A DNA stretch of 64,000 nucleotides, taken from assembly GCA_030783905.1 (NCBI GenBank), contig JAQAHH010000009.1, positions 372,001 through 436,000 on the forward strand, read 5' to 3'. Below, piece after piece: positions 9,091-18,422 of the stretch. The notes below the pieces were generated by a model. The model saw only the letters and a list, made by a program, of their open reading frames with translations, made no database searches and was not told the origin of the DNA. The position numbers and the translations under genes were made by a program. Each line of letters starts with the position of its first letter. Position 1 is the first letter of the stretch. Source of the DNA: Bisgaard Taxon 45 (lineage in GTDB: Bacteria > Pseudomonadota > Gammaproteobacteria > Enterobacterales > Pasteurellaceae).

Positions 9091-10179
9091 ATGCAAAAAA
9101 GTGCTTTATATCCAACTGTTTATGTACTTGGCAATGGACAGTTAGGACGTATGTTACGTTATGCGGGCGCCCCGTTAGATATTGATGTCCAACCCCTTGC
9201 TTTTAATGCCCCACTTGTTGATTTAGCGTCAGATAGTCTTATTACAGCAGAAATTGAACGTTGGGAAAAAACACCCTTAACCGAGATGCTGGGCAATCAT
9301 GCTAATTTTGTTAATCAAAATGTGTTTGCCAAATTAGCTGATCGGTTATCACAAAAAACCTTGCTTGATGAACTGCAGTTACCGACTTCCCCCTGGTGTT
9401 TACTCAAAGACAACAAAAGCTGGTCAACAGTATTTGGTCACATTGGCGAGAAAGTAGTCGTGAAACGTCGTATGGGGGGCTATGATGGTCGAGGTCAGTG
9501 GATTATTCAACCACAAAATACGGATGTTATTACCGATGACTTATACGGTGAAACCATTGCCGAAAAATTTATTCCCTTTGATTATGAAATTTCTCTCGTA
9601 GGGGCGCGGTTTAAGCATGGTGAAACACGCTTTTATCCCGTCACGCATAACTTACAGCAAAATGGTATTCTGCGTTATAGTGTGGTCGATACGCACTTCC
9701 CGCAACAAACACAGCAACAAGCCAATGCGGAAGCGATGCTTGGTAAAATTATGCATCACTTAAATTATGTTGGGGTGATGGCGATGGAATGTTTTGTCGT
9801 TGGTGATCAGCTCTTAATTAATGAGTTAGCACCTCGTGTCCATAATAGTGGCCATTGGACCCAATTAGGTTGCGCAATTAGCCAATTTGAATTGCATTTA
9901 AGAGCCTTACTGGATTTACCGACCCCAGCATTGCAAACTTTTGCGCCGAGTGTGATGGTCAATTTGATTGGCACGGAACACAATGTGGCTTGGTTAAATA
10001 TCCCTTTCAGTCAATTACATTGGTATGGGAAAGAAGTCCGTCCGGGGCGTAAAGTAGGACACATTAATCTTACACATCCAGATAAAAAGATATTAATCGC
10101 TAATTTAGAGAGACTACGCCAACGATTACCAGAGGATTATCAATCTGGTCTAAATTGGGCCGTAGAAAAACTAAAATAA
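9091..10179 (+). CDS. purK: N5-carboxyaminoimidazole ribonucleotide synthase
   Basis: 362 residues. This ATP-grasp enzyme carboxylates AIR to N5-CAIR using ATP and bicarbonate, supplying PurE. Recognisable segments are the N-terminal VLGNGQLGRMLRYAGAPL nucleotide-fold start, the glycine-rich loop RRMGGYDGRGQW near residue 127, and the metal/ATP segment INELAPRVHNSGHWT near residue 247. The second gene of the purEK pair. Confidence 0.97.
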   Translation: MQKSALYPTVYVLGNGQLGRMLRYAGAPLDIDVQPLAFNAPLVDLASDSLITAEIERWEKTPLTEMLGNHANFVNQNVFAKLADRLSQKTLLDELQLPTSPWCLLKDNKSWSTVFGHIGEKVVVKRRMGGYDGRGQWIIQPQNTDVITDDLYGETIAEKFIPFDYEISLVGARFKHGETRFYPVTHNLQQNGILRYSVVDTHFPQQTQQQANAEAMLGKIMHHLNYVGVMAMECFVVGDQLLINELAPRVHNSGHWTQLGCAISQFELHLRALLDLPTPALQTFAPSVMVNLIGTEHNVAWLNIPFSQLHWYGKEVRPGRKVGHINLTHPDKKILIANLERLRQRLPEDYQSGLNWAVEKLK

Positions 10180-10245
10180 TTTAATTTATCAACCAATTTT
10201 TAAGATATTATCTAAAAAATAAGATTAATTGTTAAATTTATTTAA

Positions 10246-10290
10246 GGTGAGCTTGATAATCTTTGTTTCGTGCAGTATAACTAGCTCACC
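10246..10290 (+). promoter_or_regulatory. aspC promoter flanked by an 8-bp inverted repeat
   Basis: TTGATA (10253-10258), 17 bases, TATAAC (10276-10281) is a strong sigma-70-type promoter. It is bracketed by GGTGAGCT (10246-10253) and its complement AGCTCACC (10283-10290), placing one arm beside the -35 and the other at the expected start of transcription. The arms could be operator halves about 37 bp apart or a chance pairing. Confidence 0.6.
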
Positions 10291-10321
10291 GATAACTAAA
10301 CACAACATTAAGGATGTCATT

Positions 10322-11512
10322 ATGTTTGAAAATATTACTGCGGCGCCAGCTGATCCGATTTTAGGTTTAGGGGAATCATTCAAAGCTGAGACGCGTGATA
10401 ATAAAATCAATCTTGGCATTGGTGTGTATAAAGATTCAAAAGGCAACACACCAATTATGCGCGCGGTCAAAGAGGCAGAAAAGCGCTTATTTGATCTTGA
10501 AATGAGTAAAAATTATTTAGCTATTGATGGTGTCGCAGAATTCAATACCTGTACGAAAGAATTGTTATTTGGCGCAAACTCAGAAATAATTAAACAAGGT
10601 CGTGCAAAAACCGTTCAAAGTTTAGGTGGCACTGGTGCATTACGTATCGCAGCAGAATTTATCAAGCGCCAAACTAAAGCACAAAATGTTTGGATTAGCA
10701 CCCCTACTTGGCCAAACCACAATGCGATCTTTAATGCGGTTGGGATGACGATCCGTGAATACCGTTATTATGATGCAGAAAAGAAATGCTTAGATTGGGA
10801 TAACCTCATTGCGGATTTAAGCAATGCCAGTGAAGGTGATGTCGTTTTGTTACATGGTTGCTGCCATAACCCAACTGGGATTGATCCAACCCCAGCACAA
10901 TGGCAGCAATTAGCCAAAATGTCGGAAGAAAAAGGTTGGTTGCCGTTATTTGATTTTGCTTACCAAGGGTTTGCAAATGGTCTTGAGGAAGATGCATTTG
11001 GTTTACGTACCTTTGCCAAAAATCATAAAGAATTATTAGTGGCAAGTTCTTATTCTAAAAATTTCGGTCTCTATAGTGAGCGTGTGGGAGCTTTTACCTT
11101 AGTGGCAGAAACGGAGCAAGTGGCAGCAACAGCGCTCACTCAAGTCAAAACCATTATTCGAACTCTCTACTCTAACCCTGCCTCACATGGTGCAGCGACA
11201 GTGTCTATTGTATTAAAAGATAGTCAGCTACGTACTGAATGGGAAAATGAATTAACCGAAATGCGTGAGCGTATTAAACAAATGCGGAGCCAATTTGTTG
11301 AATTGTTGAAAACATTTGCCTCTGAACACGATTTTAGTTTCATTATTGATCAAAATGGAATGTTTTCATTCTGTGGTCTCAATCCCGCACAAATGGATCG
11401 CTTAAAAGAAGAATTTGCGATTTATGCAGTGCGTTCAGGTCGAATTAATGTGGCTGGGATTACTGAACAAAATATTCGTTATCTTTGTGAAAGTATTGCA
11501 AAAGTCCTTTAA
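10322..11512 (+). CDS. aspC: Aspartate aminotransferase (class I PLP enzyme)
   Basis: 396 residues from ATG 10322, which follows AAGGATG and starts [16 protein letters not shown] as other AspC/TyrB proteins do; an in-frame upstream extension to 10229 would run through the promoter and is rejected. It interconverts aspartate and oxaloacetate with glutamate/2-oxoglutarate. The PLP lysine is in [15 protein letters not shown] near residue 246, and the HGCCHNPTG cofactor loop is near residue 178. AspC and TyrB are close paralogues; AspC is the better match in my reading. Confidence 0.92.
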   Translation: MFENITAAPADPILGLGESFKAETRDNKINLGIGVYKDSKGNTPIMRAVKEAEKRLFDLEMSKNYLAIDGVAEFNTCTKELLFGANSEIIKQGRAKTVQSLGGTGALRIAAEFIKRQTKAQNVWISTPTWPNHNAIFNAVGMTIREYRYYDAEKKCLDWDNLIADLSNASEGDVVLLHGCCHNPTGIDPTPAQWQQLAKMSEEKGWLPLFDFAYQGFANGLEEDAFGLRTFAKNHKELLVASSYSKNFGLYSERVGAFTLVAETEQVAATALTQVKTIIRTLYSNPASHGAATVSIVLKDSQLRTEWENELTEMRERIKQMRSQFVELLKTFASEHDFSFIIDQNGMFSFCGLNPAQMDRLKEEFAIYAVRSGRINVAGITEQNIRYLCESIAKVL

Positions 11513-11534
11513 TCAGATTATTAAAAATAAACAA

Positions 11535-11564
11535 AACCGCACGATAAAAGTGCGGTTCTTTTTT
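11535..11564 (+). terminator. aspC terminator containing a USS
   Basis: AACCGCAC (11535-11542) pairs with GTGCGGTT (11550-11557), 7-nt loop, followed by CTTTTTTT. An exact USS is at 11548-11556. It lies between convergent aspC and moaE; the minus-strand tail is less T-rich, so it mainly serves aspC. Confidence 0.85.
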
Positions 11565-11570
11565 TGTTTT

Positions 11571-12023
11571 TTACCACCGAGATAAGGCTTGCAGATCAGT
11601 CTCTCGACTTTCAATCCAACGTTCACCTTGTGTAGTTTTTTCTTTTTTCCAAAATGGGGCTTTGCTTTTTAAAAAATCCATAATAAATTCGTTGGCTTGG
11701 TAAGCCTCACCACGATGCGCAGAACTGACCCCAACCAACACAATTTCATCGCCTGTTTGCAATAAACCAACACGGTGAATCACGCACACTCGCTGAATAT
11801 CCCAACGGGACTGGGCTTGTGCTACAATGTCTCGTAACGCTTTTTCAGTCATCGCAGGATAATGTTCTAAATACAAGCTCGCCACCTCATCACCTAAATT
11901 TAAATCCCGTACTTTACCTACAAAAATGACCGTTGCCCCTACTGAATGTTGTTCGGACAACCAACGGTATACGGCATTTTGATCAAAAGGTTGTTCTTGT
12001 ACGGCAATCTTCACCTTGCTCAT
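11571..12023 (-). CDS. moaE: Molybdopterin synthase catalytic (large) subunit
   Basis: 150 residues. With MoaD-thiocarboxylate it inserts the dithiolene sulfurs that turn cyclic pyranopterin monophosphate into molybdopterin. Recognisable segments are GATVIFVGKVRD near residue 29, IHRVGLLQTGDEIVLVGVSSAHRGEAY (read as two joined motifs), and the lysine-rich FLKSKAPFWKKE near residue 118, which holds the catalytic lysines. Its ATG follows the moaD stop codon with no spacer, which implies translational coupling. Confidence 0.96.
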   Translation of the reverse strand: MSKVKIAVQEQPFDQNAVYRWLSEQHSVGATVIFVGKVRDLNLGDEVASLYLEHYPAMTEKALRDIVAQAQSRWDIQRVCVIHRVGLLQTGDEIVLVGVSSAHRGEAYQANEFIMDFLKSKAPFWKKEKTTQGERWIESRETDLQALSRW

Positions 12024-12269
12024 TTAGCCTCCAGTGACAGGGGGGAAAAAGGCAATTTCATCACCCGATTTCACCTCACTATCTAACGGCATTAAAGACT
12101 GATTAATTGCCACTAATATTTTACCTTTTTCAAGTGCTAATGCCCAACGTTCGCCTTTTTCAGCTAAATGTTGACGAACATGTTCTGCAGTCCTAAAGCG
12201 AGCTGGTAATTCAAGACTGTCTACCCCAATAAGCTCTCTGGTTTGAGCAAAAAATAAAATGTTTAACAT
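12024..12269 (-). CDS. moaD: Molybdopterin synthase sulfur-carrier (small) subunit
   Basis: 81 residues with a ubiquitin-like fold by family. The diagnostic C-terminal Gly-Gly is present (FFPPVTGG); its last carboxylate is the one converted to a thiocarboxylate. It lies 6 bases after moaC and abuts moaE. Confidence 0.96.
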   Translation of the reverse strand: MLNILFFAQTRELIGVDSLELPARFRTAEHVRQHLAEKGERWALALEKGKILVAINQSLMPLDSEVKSGDEIAFFPPVTGG

Positions 12270-12275
12270 AGTATC

Positions 12276-12752
12276 CTATTTCGCTATAAAATGACCTGAT
12301 TTCCCACCGCACTTTTCGAGTAAACGTACTTGCTCAATCACGATATCTTTTTGAACCGCTTTACACATATCATAAATCGTTAACGCGGCCACGCTTGCTG
12401 CTGTTAAGGCTTCCATCTCAACCCCTGTTTTACCGCTTAGTTTACATAGGCTTTCGATACGCACTTGGTTACGTTCCATGATTGGAGTGAGACTCACCTC
12501 CACTTTAGAGAGTAACAAAGGGTGACATAAAGGAATTAAATCCCATGTCCGTTTTGCTGCTTGAATCCCCGCAATACGTGCAGTGGCAAACACATCACCT
12601 TTATGATGTTGTCCCGAAACAATCATATTGAGCGTTTTAGGTGACATTGTCACGAATGCTTCAGCTCTGGCCTCACGAACGGTATCTTGTTTAGTGGAAA
12701 CGTCCACCATATTGGCTTCGCCCTGTGTATTAATATGGGTAAATGTGCTCAT
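12276..12752 (-). CDS. moaC: Cyclic pyranopterin monophosphate synthase
   Basis: 158 residues. It rearranges the MoaA product to cyclic pyranopterin monophosphate, the second half of the first step of molybdenum cofactor synthesis. It contains [18 protein letters not shown] near residue 15, [20 protein letters not shown] near residue 60 and the glycine/lysine-rich C-terminus KCGGKSGHF. An exact USS (12306-12314) lies inside the gene near its 3' end. It is 69 bases after moaA; moaB is absent from this cluster. Confidence 0.97.
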   Translation of the reverse strand: MSTFTHINTQGEANMVDVSTKQDTVREARAEAFVTMSPKTLNMIVSGQHHKGDVFATARIAGIQAAKRTWDLIPLCHPLLLSKVEVSLTPIMERNQVRIESLCKLSGKTGVEMEALTAASVAALTIYDMCKAVQKDIVIEQVRLLEKCGGKSGHFIAK

Positions 12753-12821
12753 AACATCTCATCAATTAATGGAAAATAACAAAAATAGAGAAAAAGTGCG
12801 GGACATTTTAACAATGTTTTA

Positions 12822-13835
12822 TTAACCGCCAATGCTCGCTAAGTTTGTACGTACACCACTGTCCCCTTGGTGTAGGAAATGGTGTTCGCGTTTGCCTTGT
12901 AGTGCTGAAGAAATACGGGCTTGCAGTTGCCATTGTTGATCATCGGATTGTAATAAATCTCGCAACTCAATCCCCTCTTCTCCAAACAAACATAAGTGAA
13001 GTTTACCTTTGGCGGATACTCTTAAACGGTTACAACTGGCACAAAAATTCTTTTCATAAGGCATAATTAAACCTACTTCCCCCACATAATCTGGGTGCCG
13101 AAACACGTTAGCCGGTCCATCAAGCACGCCTTTTTCTTGCAAAATCCAACCCGTTTTCAGCAATCTATCTGCTAAAATCTGTCCAGATAAGTGGTGTTTA
13201 TGAAAGAAATGGTCCATCTCACCTGTTTGCATCAGTTCAATAAAACGCATTTGAATCGGCTTATCTTTAATCCAAGCTAAGAACTGATCAAAATCTGTCT
13301 CATTTAATGCTTTCATTAACACCGAATTGACCTTCACTTTTTGATAACCGATTTCAAAGGCACGCTCAAGACCACGCATGACATCATCAAATTTATCTAC
13401 CCCAGTTATACGATGAAATAGACGAGGATCAAGACTATCAATACTCACATTGATCGAGGTAATGCCTGCCGCTTTCCAGTCCGCAACATCCTTTGCCATG
13501 CGGTAACCATTGGTCGTTAAGGCAATGTGTTTGATGGCTGGCTGTTGTGCAATGGTTTCTACAATTGATAGAAAATCTTTACGTAATGTAGGTTCACCGC
13601 CCGTAATCCGGACTTTTTCTGTTCCCATTGCGGCAAAACTGTTTACCACTAAACGGATTTCATTCAAGGTGAGAAAGCTAGGCTTATTGGCTTCAGGCTG
13701 ATAACCATTCGGCAAACAGTAATTACAGCGGAAGTTACACACATCTGTAATCGACAGTCGCAAATAGTAGTAGCGACGTTGGAACGCATCCACTAAAGGA
13801 GCCTGTCCAACGGGTTTAATTGGAATTGTTTGCAT
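12822..13835 (-). CDS. moaA: GTP 3',8-cyclase (radical SAM)
   Basis: 337 residues. It cyclises GTP in the first step of molybdenum cofactor synthesis. The N-terminal radical-SAM cluster motif is CNFRCNYC near residue 33 (CX3CX2C). The second iron-sulfur cluster motif is CASCNRL with a third cysteine in LHLCLFG, near residues 265-285. The C-terminal Gly-Gly needed for activity in the family is present. It is the first gene of moaACDE and is preceded by a Moco riboswitch. Confidence 0.97.
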   Translation of the reverse strand: MQTIPIKPVGQAPLVDAFQRRYYYLRLSITDVCNFRCNYCLPNGYQPEANKPSFLTLNEIRLVVNSFAAMGTEKVRITGGEPTLRKDFLSIVETIAQQPAIKHIALTTNGYRMAKDVADWKAAGITSINVSIDSLDPRLFHRITGVDKFDDVMRGLERAFEIGYQKVKVNSVLMKALNETDFDQFLAWIKDKPIQMRFIELMQTGEMDHFFHKHHLSGQILADRLLKTGWILQEKGVLDGPANVFRHPDYVGEVGLIMPYEKNFCASCNRLRVSAKGKLHLCLFGEEGIELRDLLQSDDQQWQLQARISSALQGKREHHFLHQGDSGVRTNLASIGG

Positions 13836-13861
13836 GTCACACCTTTCTAAAATACGAGAGG

Positions 13862-13972
13862 ATAAACCGTTTCCAGCGTATCCCTGAATAGCATAAGTTT
13901 TATGCTATTGGCATTACCACCCTATTTCTATTGCAGAAACGTAGGTTAAATAAGCTCGGAGTTATGCGATAA
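13862..13972 (-). promoter_or_regulatory. Moco riboswitch in the moaA leader
   Basis: The minus-strand leader carries, in order, CTCCGAGC (13961-13954), AACCTACG, GGGTGGTAATGCC, CAGGGA and GCTGGAAACGG. These match the conserved segments I know from the molybdenum-cofactor RNA motif upstream of moaA in E. coli and other Gammaproteobacteria. A peripheral stem, AATAGCATAA/TTATGCTATT, joins two of them. In E. coli the element lowers moa expression when cofactor is plentiful; that role is inferred here. Boundaries are approximate. Confidence 0.88.
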
Positions 13973-13997
13973 TGGGTTAATCAAATTGTTGATTGGT

Positions 13998-14027
13998 ATT
14001 GTAAAAGATAAGTTTATTTAATTGCAA
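13998..14027 (-). promoter_or_regulatory. Candidate moaA promoter
   Basis: On the minus strand TTGCAA (14027-14022) is 18 bases from TACAAT (14003-13998). Transcription would begin about 20 bases before the riboswitch. A palindrome AATCAA-ATTG-TTGATT (13979-13994) overlaps the expected start point. Confidence 0.6.
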
Positions 14028-14090
14028 ACAATTAATATGATCTCAGTCATAAAAGCATAAAATTCTTTAAAATCAATTATATAAAAATAT

Positions 14091-14116
14091 ATATAGCGTT
14101 AAAATTAACGCTATAT
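14091..14116. promoter_or_regulatory. Perfect 26-bp palindrome between moaA and ybhK
   Basis: ATATAGCGTTAA and its complement TTAACGCTATAT (12 bp each) are separated by AA. It sits upstream of both divergent genes and lacks a terminator-type T-run, so an operator is plausible. I do not recognise the binding protein. The remaining bases in this 371-bp intergenic stretch are AT-rich leader and spacer. Confidence 0.5.
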
Positions 14117-14206
14117 TGGACACTGCTCTACTCAATTTGAAGTAGAAAAGAACTTTGAAAAAATAGCGATGTCTTTAGTTATAACGAAAAAAATAAAAGG
14201 GTAAAC

Positions 14207-15133
14207 ATGTCGGACTTAACGCGTTTTACGCAGTATGAACATTTAGATAAGGTCAAAAAAGTGGTCGCGATTGGCGGTGGGCATGGCTTAGGGCGACTAA
14301 TGTCGGCATTAAGTTTTATGAAATCACGTTTAACAGGTATTGTGACGACAACCGATAATGGGGGCTCAACGGGTCGTATTCGGCTTAATCATGGTGGCAT
14401 TGCTTGGGGTGATTTACGCAATTGTTTAAATCAAATTATCACCGAACCCAGTACTGCTTCCTGTTTGTTTGAATACCGTTTTTCGGGCAAGGGAGAACTT
14501 TCTGGTCATAACTTAGGCAATCTGATGCTGAAAGCCCTAGAAAATATGCATATTCGTCCAGTAGAGGCGATTCATTTAGTCAGGGAATTATTGCACGTAG
14601 AATCGTATATTTTTCCGATGTCTGAAAGCCCTGTTCATCTTGCCGCAGTGTTACAATCGGGGGCCAGTATTGTTGGCGAAGTGGGAATTGATAGTCTCAC
14701 TGAATTGCCTAAATCCATTTTCTTAGTGCCTTTAGTCAAAGCAACCCCAGAAGCAATTGAGGCATTACACGAAGCAGAGGTCATTCTATTGGGACCAGGC
14801 AGTTTTCTCACCAGTATTTTACCGCCTATTTTATTACCTGAGGTGATTGAAGCATTGCAAAATAGCCACGCCAAGAAAATATTTATTGATAATTTAGCTG
14901 TTGAGCAAAGCCCTGCTGCCTCTTTATCGCTTTCAGATCGTATTCAATGGATTCATCACACGGTCGGTAAAGAGATTATTGACGCGACTATCGTGCCAAC
15001 CAATGCAACTGATTTGTGCGCAGACTTGTCATTGAAAGTGATGGTACGCCCATTACAGGCAGATGATATTAGCTATCGCCATGATCGGAGTTTGTTATCA
15101 CAAGCGATTGATGATTTAATTGGCGAATTATAA
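14207..15133 (+). CDS. ybhK: YvcK/YbhK-family (CofD-like) protein
   Basis: 308 residues. The Rossmann-like start VVAIGGGHGLGRLMSAL is at residues 19-35, followed by TTTDNGGSTGRIR near residue 48 and GDLRNCL near residue 68, the signature of the YvcK/CofD-like group. Members bind UDP-sugars in Bacillus and influence carbon metabolism and cell shape; the role here is not known. In E. coli ybhK also sits divergently beside moaA. The start follows AAAAGGGTAAAC. Confidence 0.9.
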   Translation: MSDLTRFTQYEHLDKVKKVVAIGGGHGLGRLMSALSFMKSRLTGIVTTTDNGGSTGRIRLNHGGIAWGDLRNCLNQIITEPSTASCLFEYRFSGKGELSGHNLGNLMLKALENMHIRPVEAIHLVRELLHVESYIFPMSESPVHLAAVLQSGASIVGEVGIDSLTELPKSIFLVPLVKATPEAIEALHEAEVILLGPGSFLTSILPPILLPEVIEALQNSHAKKIFIDNLAVEQSPAASLSLSDRIQWIHHTVGKEIIDATIVPTNATDLCADLSLKVMVRPLQADDISYRHDRSLLSQAIDDLIGEL

Positions 15134-15150
15134 GGTTCGCCAATTAAATC
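15113..15150. terminator. Convergent terminator hairpin containing both stop codons
   Basis: A perfect 15-bp stem (15113-15127 with 15136-15150) and 8-nt loop spans the ends of ybhK and nlpC. The ybhK stop codon is in the loop (15131-15133) and the nlpC stop codon in the right arm (15144-15146). There is no clear T-run on either side, so end protection is as likely as termination. Confidence 0.6.
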
Positions 15151-15629
15151 CGCCTTGCTTGCCAATATGCCTTTGACCAATAAGGGCTATTTAAGGAAGA
15201 ATAGATCACACCGCCTTTGGTTGAGGCATGTAAAAATAAATCATCTTTGACATAAATACCGACATGATAACCATTGGGACCTCGACCTGTTTTAAAAAAC
15301 ACTAAATCACCAGTTTGGATATCTTGCTTAGAAACTAATTTGCCATAATTTGCCTGTTGAGCTGTCATTCTCGGTAAACGGATATCAAAACGATCTAAGA
15401 AGGTTTTTTGGACAAACCCAGAACAGTCAATACCTGTTCGACTTTGTCCACCTAAACGATACGGTGTGCCTGCCCACTCTCGTTGTTGTTCACTCAATAA
15501 CGCGATCACCATAATTGGATCATTGAGTTGACCTTTATAATTGATTTTGTCTGAATTACCATGATGACTACAGGCGAATAGGAGGCAAAATAGGCTCACC
15601 AATACACATTGCTTTAATAACATCTTCAT
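15144..15629 (-). CDS. nlpC: NlpC/P60-family lipoprotein peptidase
   Basis: 161 residues from ATG 15629. The start is chosen because it gives a clean lipoprotein signal MKMLLKQCVLVSLFCLLFAC with the lipobox cysteine at residue 20; an ATG ten codons upstream would add charged residues before it. The NlpC/P60 cysteine peptidase core has GIDCSGFV (nucleophile Cys), YHVGIYV (His) and the following acidic/His segment. Family enzymes cut peptidoglycan stem peptides at the inner face of the outer membrane. The C-terminus YWQARRI is that of E. coli NlpC, which also lies near ihfA. Confidence 0.88.
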   Translation of the reverse strand: MKMLLKQCVLVSLFCLLFACSHHGNSDKINYKGQLNDPIMVIALLSEQQREWAGTPYRLGGQSRTGIDCSGFVQKTFLDRFDIRLPRMTAQQANYGKLVSKQDIQTGDLVFFKTGRGPNGYHVGIYVKDDLFLHASTKGGVIYSSLNSPYWSKAYWQARRI

Positions 15630-15712
15630 ATTTTTTCTACCAAAAGGAAAGCTATCCATAGTTAGCCTACAGATAGCTTAACAATTTGAAAGTGTATTGT
15701 AAAAGCAAAAAA

Positions 15713-16009
15713 CTAACTCTTTGGTTTCGTTTTTTCTACGCGGGCGCGCAGTTTTTGACCCGGTTTGAAAGCAACGACACGACGAGCAGAAACAGGAACA
15801 CTTTCACCTGTTTTAGGATTGCGACCTGGGCGAGATGACTTATCTCGCAATTCAAAATTACCAAAGCCAGAAAGTTTCACGTCTTCACCTGTTTCCAACG
15901 CAACTCGAATTTCTTCAAAAAAGTTTTCCACTAATTCTTTCGCATCACGTTTATTTAAATGAAGTTTTTCAATTAAATTGTCTGCAAGTTCTACTTTGGT
16001 CAGTGTCAT
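15713..16009 (-). CDS. ihfA: Integration host factor alpha subunit
   Basis: 98 residues, HU/IHF family. It pairs with IhfB to bend DNA sharply at specific sites. The family signature [19 protein letters not shown] is at about residues 46-64, containing the beta-arm with the intercalating proline region. It starts 3 bases after the pheT stop codon, the same pheST-ihfA order as E. coli. Confidence 0.97.
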   Translation of the reverse strand: MTLTKVELADNLIEKLHLNKRDAKELVENFFEEIRVALETGEDVKLSGFGNFELRDKSSRPGRNPKTGESVPVSARRVVAFKPGQKLRARVEKTKPKS

Positions 16010-16012
16010 AAT

Positions 16013-18400
16013 TTAATCTCTCAAATAAGCATTAAAACGTTGTTTTAATTCAGATAATACAACGGAAACCACTGCGTTGATATCATCTTCCTCAAGGGTT
16101 TTTTCATTATCTTGAATAATCAAACTAATGGCTAAACTCTTGTGCCCCTCAGCTACACCATTGCCTTGGTATACGTCGAATAAATTTACTTGAGTTAATT
16201 TTTCGCCAGCAACCTCTCGACAAGCATCAAGAATATCACTTGCTGCAACCGTATCAGCAACAACAATAGCTAAATCTCGGCGATTTGCTGGAAAACGCGA
16301 AATGTCTTTTGCTTGAACCACTTGGCGCGTTGCAATGGCTCGCCAAAGAATTTCAAATACCACTGTTTTTCCATTTAACCCCAATTGTTTGGCAACATTT
16401 GGATGAAGTGTACCAATAAAACCGATTTCTTCACCATTCAACATAATGGCCGCAGATTGACCAGGATGTAATGCTGGATATGATTTTGCTACAAATTTGA
16501 CCAAATTACCAGTACTCGTTAAAGATAAAATGCTTTCTAAGTCCCCTTTTAGGTCGAAGAAATCCACATTTTCTGATTTGCCTGTCCAATGTTCAGCTTT
16601 TTTATTACCCGTGATCACCGCAGCGAGCATCAATTCTTGACGCACACCAAATTCTGCTTGTGCATCTGGCACAAAGCGTAAGCCTGTTTCAAACAAACGA
16701 ACACGTGTTTGTTGACGATTTTGGTTATATTGTACTGCCCCTAATAAACCACTTAATAAAGATAAGCGCATGGCTGACATCTCTACTGAAATTGGATTTG
16801 GTAAGACCAGTGCATCTTGTTGTGAATGTAATAAATGTTGAACTTTCGGATCAACGAAACTATAAGTAATCGCTTCTTGGTAATCCGCATCAACCAATGC
16901 CGTTTTGATTCGCGCTAACTCTAAATCCGCCTCTTTATGCTCACGCATACGTAAATGAGCTAACGGTGCATTATTTGGAATACTGTTATAACCGTAAATA
17001 CGGGCAATTTCTTCGATCAGATCTTCTTCGATTTCAATATCAAAACGCCAGCTTGCTGAAGTGACTTGCCATACATCATTGGCATAACTGACTTGTAAGC
17101 CAAGGCGAGTTAAAATAGCCGTCACTGTCGCGGTATCAATGTGATGACCTAATAAGGCATCAAGTTTTTCTCGACGCAAGCACACTTGATTGAGTTTTGG
17201 TAAAAAGGCGTCACTGGCGACTTCACAAATTTCACCGACTTCCCCACCGCAGATGTCCACCAATAAGGCCGTTGCGCGCTCCATGGCTTGACGTTGTAAT
17301 TCAAAATCCACACCACGTTCAAAACGGTGTGAAGAATCGGTATGTAAACCATATTGTCTCGCACGCCCCGCAATTGCTAAAGGCGCAAAGAAAGCGGCTT
17401 CTAAAATCACATCTTTCGTTTCGGTATTCACACCACTGGCTTGCCCGCCAAAAATGCCTGCCATGGCTAATGGACCATTTTGATCAGCAATTAATAACGT
17501 ATTGTCTTTTAATTTTGCCGTAGAGCCATCTAAAAGCACTAATTCTTCACCGGCTTTAGCCATACGGACTTGTACTGGTTGAGCCACTTTATCGGCATCA
17601 AAGGCATGCATTGGTTGACCAAGTTCAAGCAAAATATAGTTAGTCACGTCCACGACTGGATCGATAGAACGAATACCACAACGACGTAGTTTTTCTGTTA
17701 ACCACATTGGGGATTGTGCTTTTACATTCACATTTTTGACCACACGCAATAAATAGCGTGGACAAGCTTCTGGTGCATGCAATTGAATGTCAACTTTATC
17801 TTCAATGGTGGTTTTTACCGCGTCAAAGTGCGATGCATTTACTGCCAATTTATTTATCACCCCTACTTCACGGGCAATGCCTGCGATACTTAAACAGTCT
17901 GCACGGTTTGGCGTTAAGCTAATTTCTATTGCATTATCATCTAATTTTAAATAATCACGGAGATTGGTGCCGATAGGCGCATCTTGTGGTAATTCAATAA
18001 TGCCATCTGATTCCACATCAATGCCTAATTCGCTGAATGAACACAACATACCTTCTGAGGGTTGTCCACGTAATTTGGTTTTCTTGATCTTAAAATCACC
18101 TGGTAACAATGCGCCATCTGTTGCGCAAGCGACTTTTAAACCTTGACGACAGTTTGGTGCGCCACACACAATATCTAATAAACGCTCACCACCAACATTA
18201 ACTTTGGTGACACGTAATTTATCGGCATCAGGATGTTGAGCACATTCCACAACTTCACCAACGACCACGCCAGAAAAATCGCCTGCGACTTTCTCCACAT
18301 CATCGACTTCTAAACCTAACATCGTAATTTGATCGCATAATTGCGCTGTGCTAATGGCCGGATTGACCCATTCACGCACCCATGATTCACTAAATTTCAT
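16013..18400 (-). CDS. pheT: Phenylalanyl-tRNA synthetase beta subunit
   Basis: 795 residues, full length. The order of domains is an EMAP/tRNA-binding fold near residues 40-150 ([19 protein letters not shown]), the B3/4 editing region, the B5 domain, a catalytic-like domain ([18 protein letters not shown] near residue 458) and a C-terminal FDX-ACB anticodon-binding domain ([14 protein letters not shown]). It forms the alpha2-beta2 enzyme with PheS. Unusually, another gene separates it from pheS. Confidence 0.97.
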   Translation of the reverse strand: MKFSESWVREWVNPAISTAQLCDQITMLGLEVDDVEKVAGDFSGVVVGEVVECAQHPDADKLRVTKVNVGGERLLDIVCGAPNCRQGLKVACATDGALLPGDFKIKKTKLRGQPSEGMLCSFSELGIDVESDGIIELPQDAPIGTNLRDYLKLDDNAIEISLTPNRADCLSIAGIAREVGVINKLAVNASHFDAVKTTIEDKVDIQLHAPEACPRYLLRVVKNVNVKAQSPMWLTEKLRRCGIRSIDPVVDVTNYILLELGQPMHAFDADKVAQPVQVRMAKAGEELVLLDGSTAKLKDNTLLIADQNGPLAMAGIFGGQASGVNTETKDVILEAAFFAPLAIAGRARQYGLHTDSSHRFERGVDFELQRQAMERATALLVDICGGEVGEICEVASDAFLPKLNQVCLRREKLDALLGHHIDTATVTAILTRLGLQVSYANDVWQVTSASWRFDIEIEEDLIEEIARIYGYNSIPNNAPLAHLRMREHKEADLELARIKTALVDADYQEAITYSFVDPKVQHLLHSQQDALVLPNPISVEMSAMRLSLLSGLLGAVQYNQNRQQTRVRLFETGLRFVPDAQAEFGVRQELMLAAVITGNKKAEHWTGKSENVDFFDLKGDLESILSLTSTGNLVKFVAKSYPALHPGQSAAIMLNGEEIGFIGTLHPNVAKQLGLNGKTVVFEILWRAIATRQVVQAKDISRFPANRRDLAIVVADTVAASDILDACREVAGEKLTQVNLFDVYQGNGVAEGHKSLAISLIIQDNEKTLEEDDINAVVSVVLSELKQRFNAYLRD

Positions 18401-18422
18401 CTATCCACTCTCTATCTTCTTG

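Noticed and set aside
13979-13994. FNR site at the moaA start point
   Set aside because: The palindrome is AATCAA-N4-TTGATT, the reverse order of the FNR half-sites.
14091-14116. ModE operator
   Set aside because: The half-sites resemble CGNTATATA but are turned outward relative to the known ModE arrangement, so the element is listed only as an unassigned palindrome.
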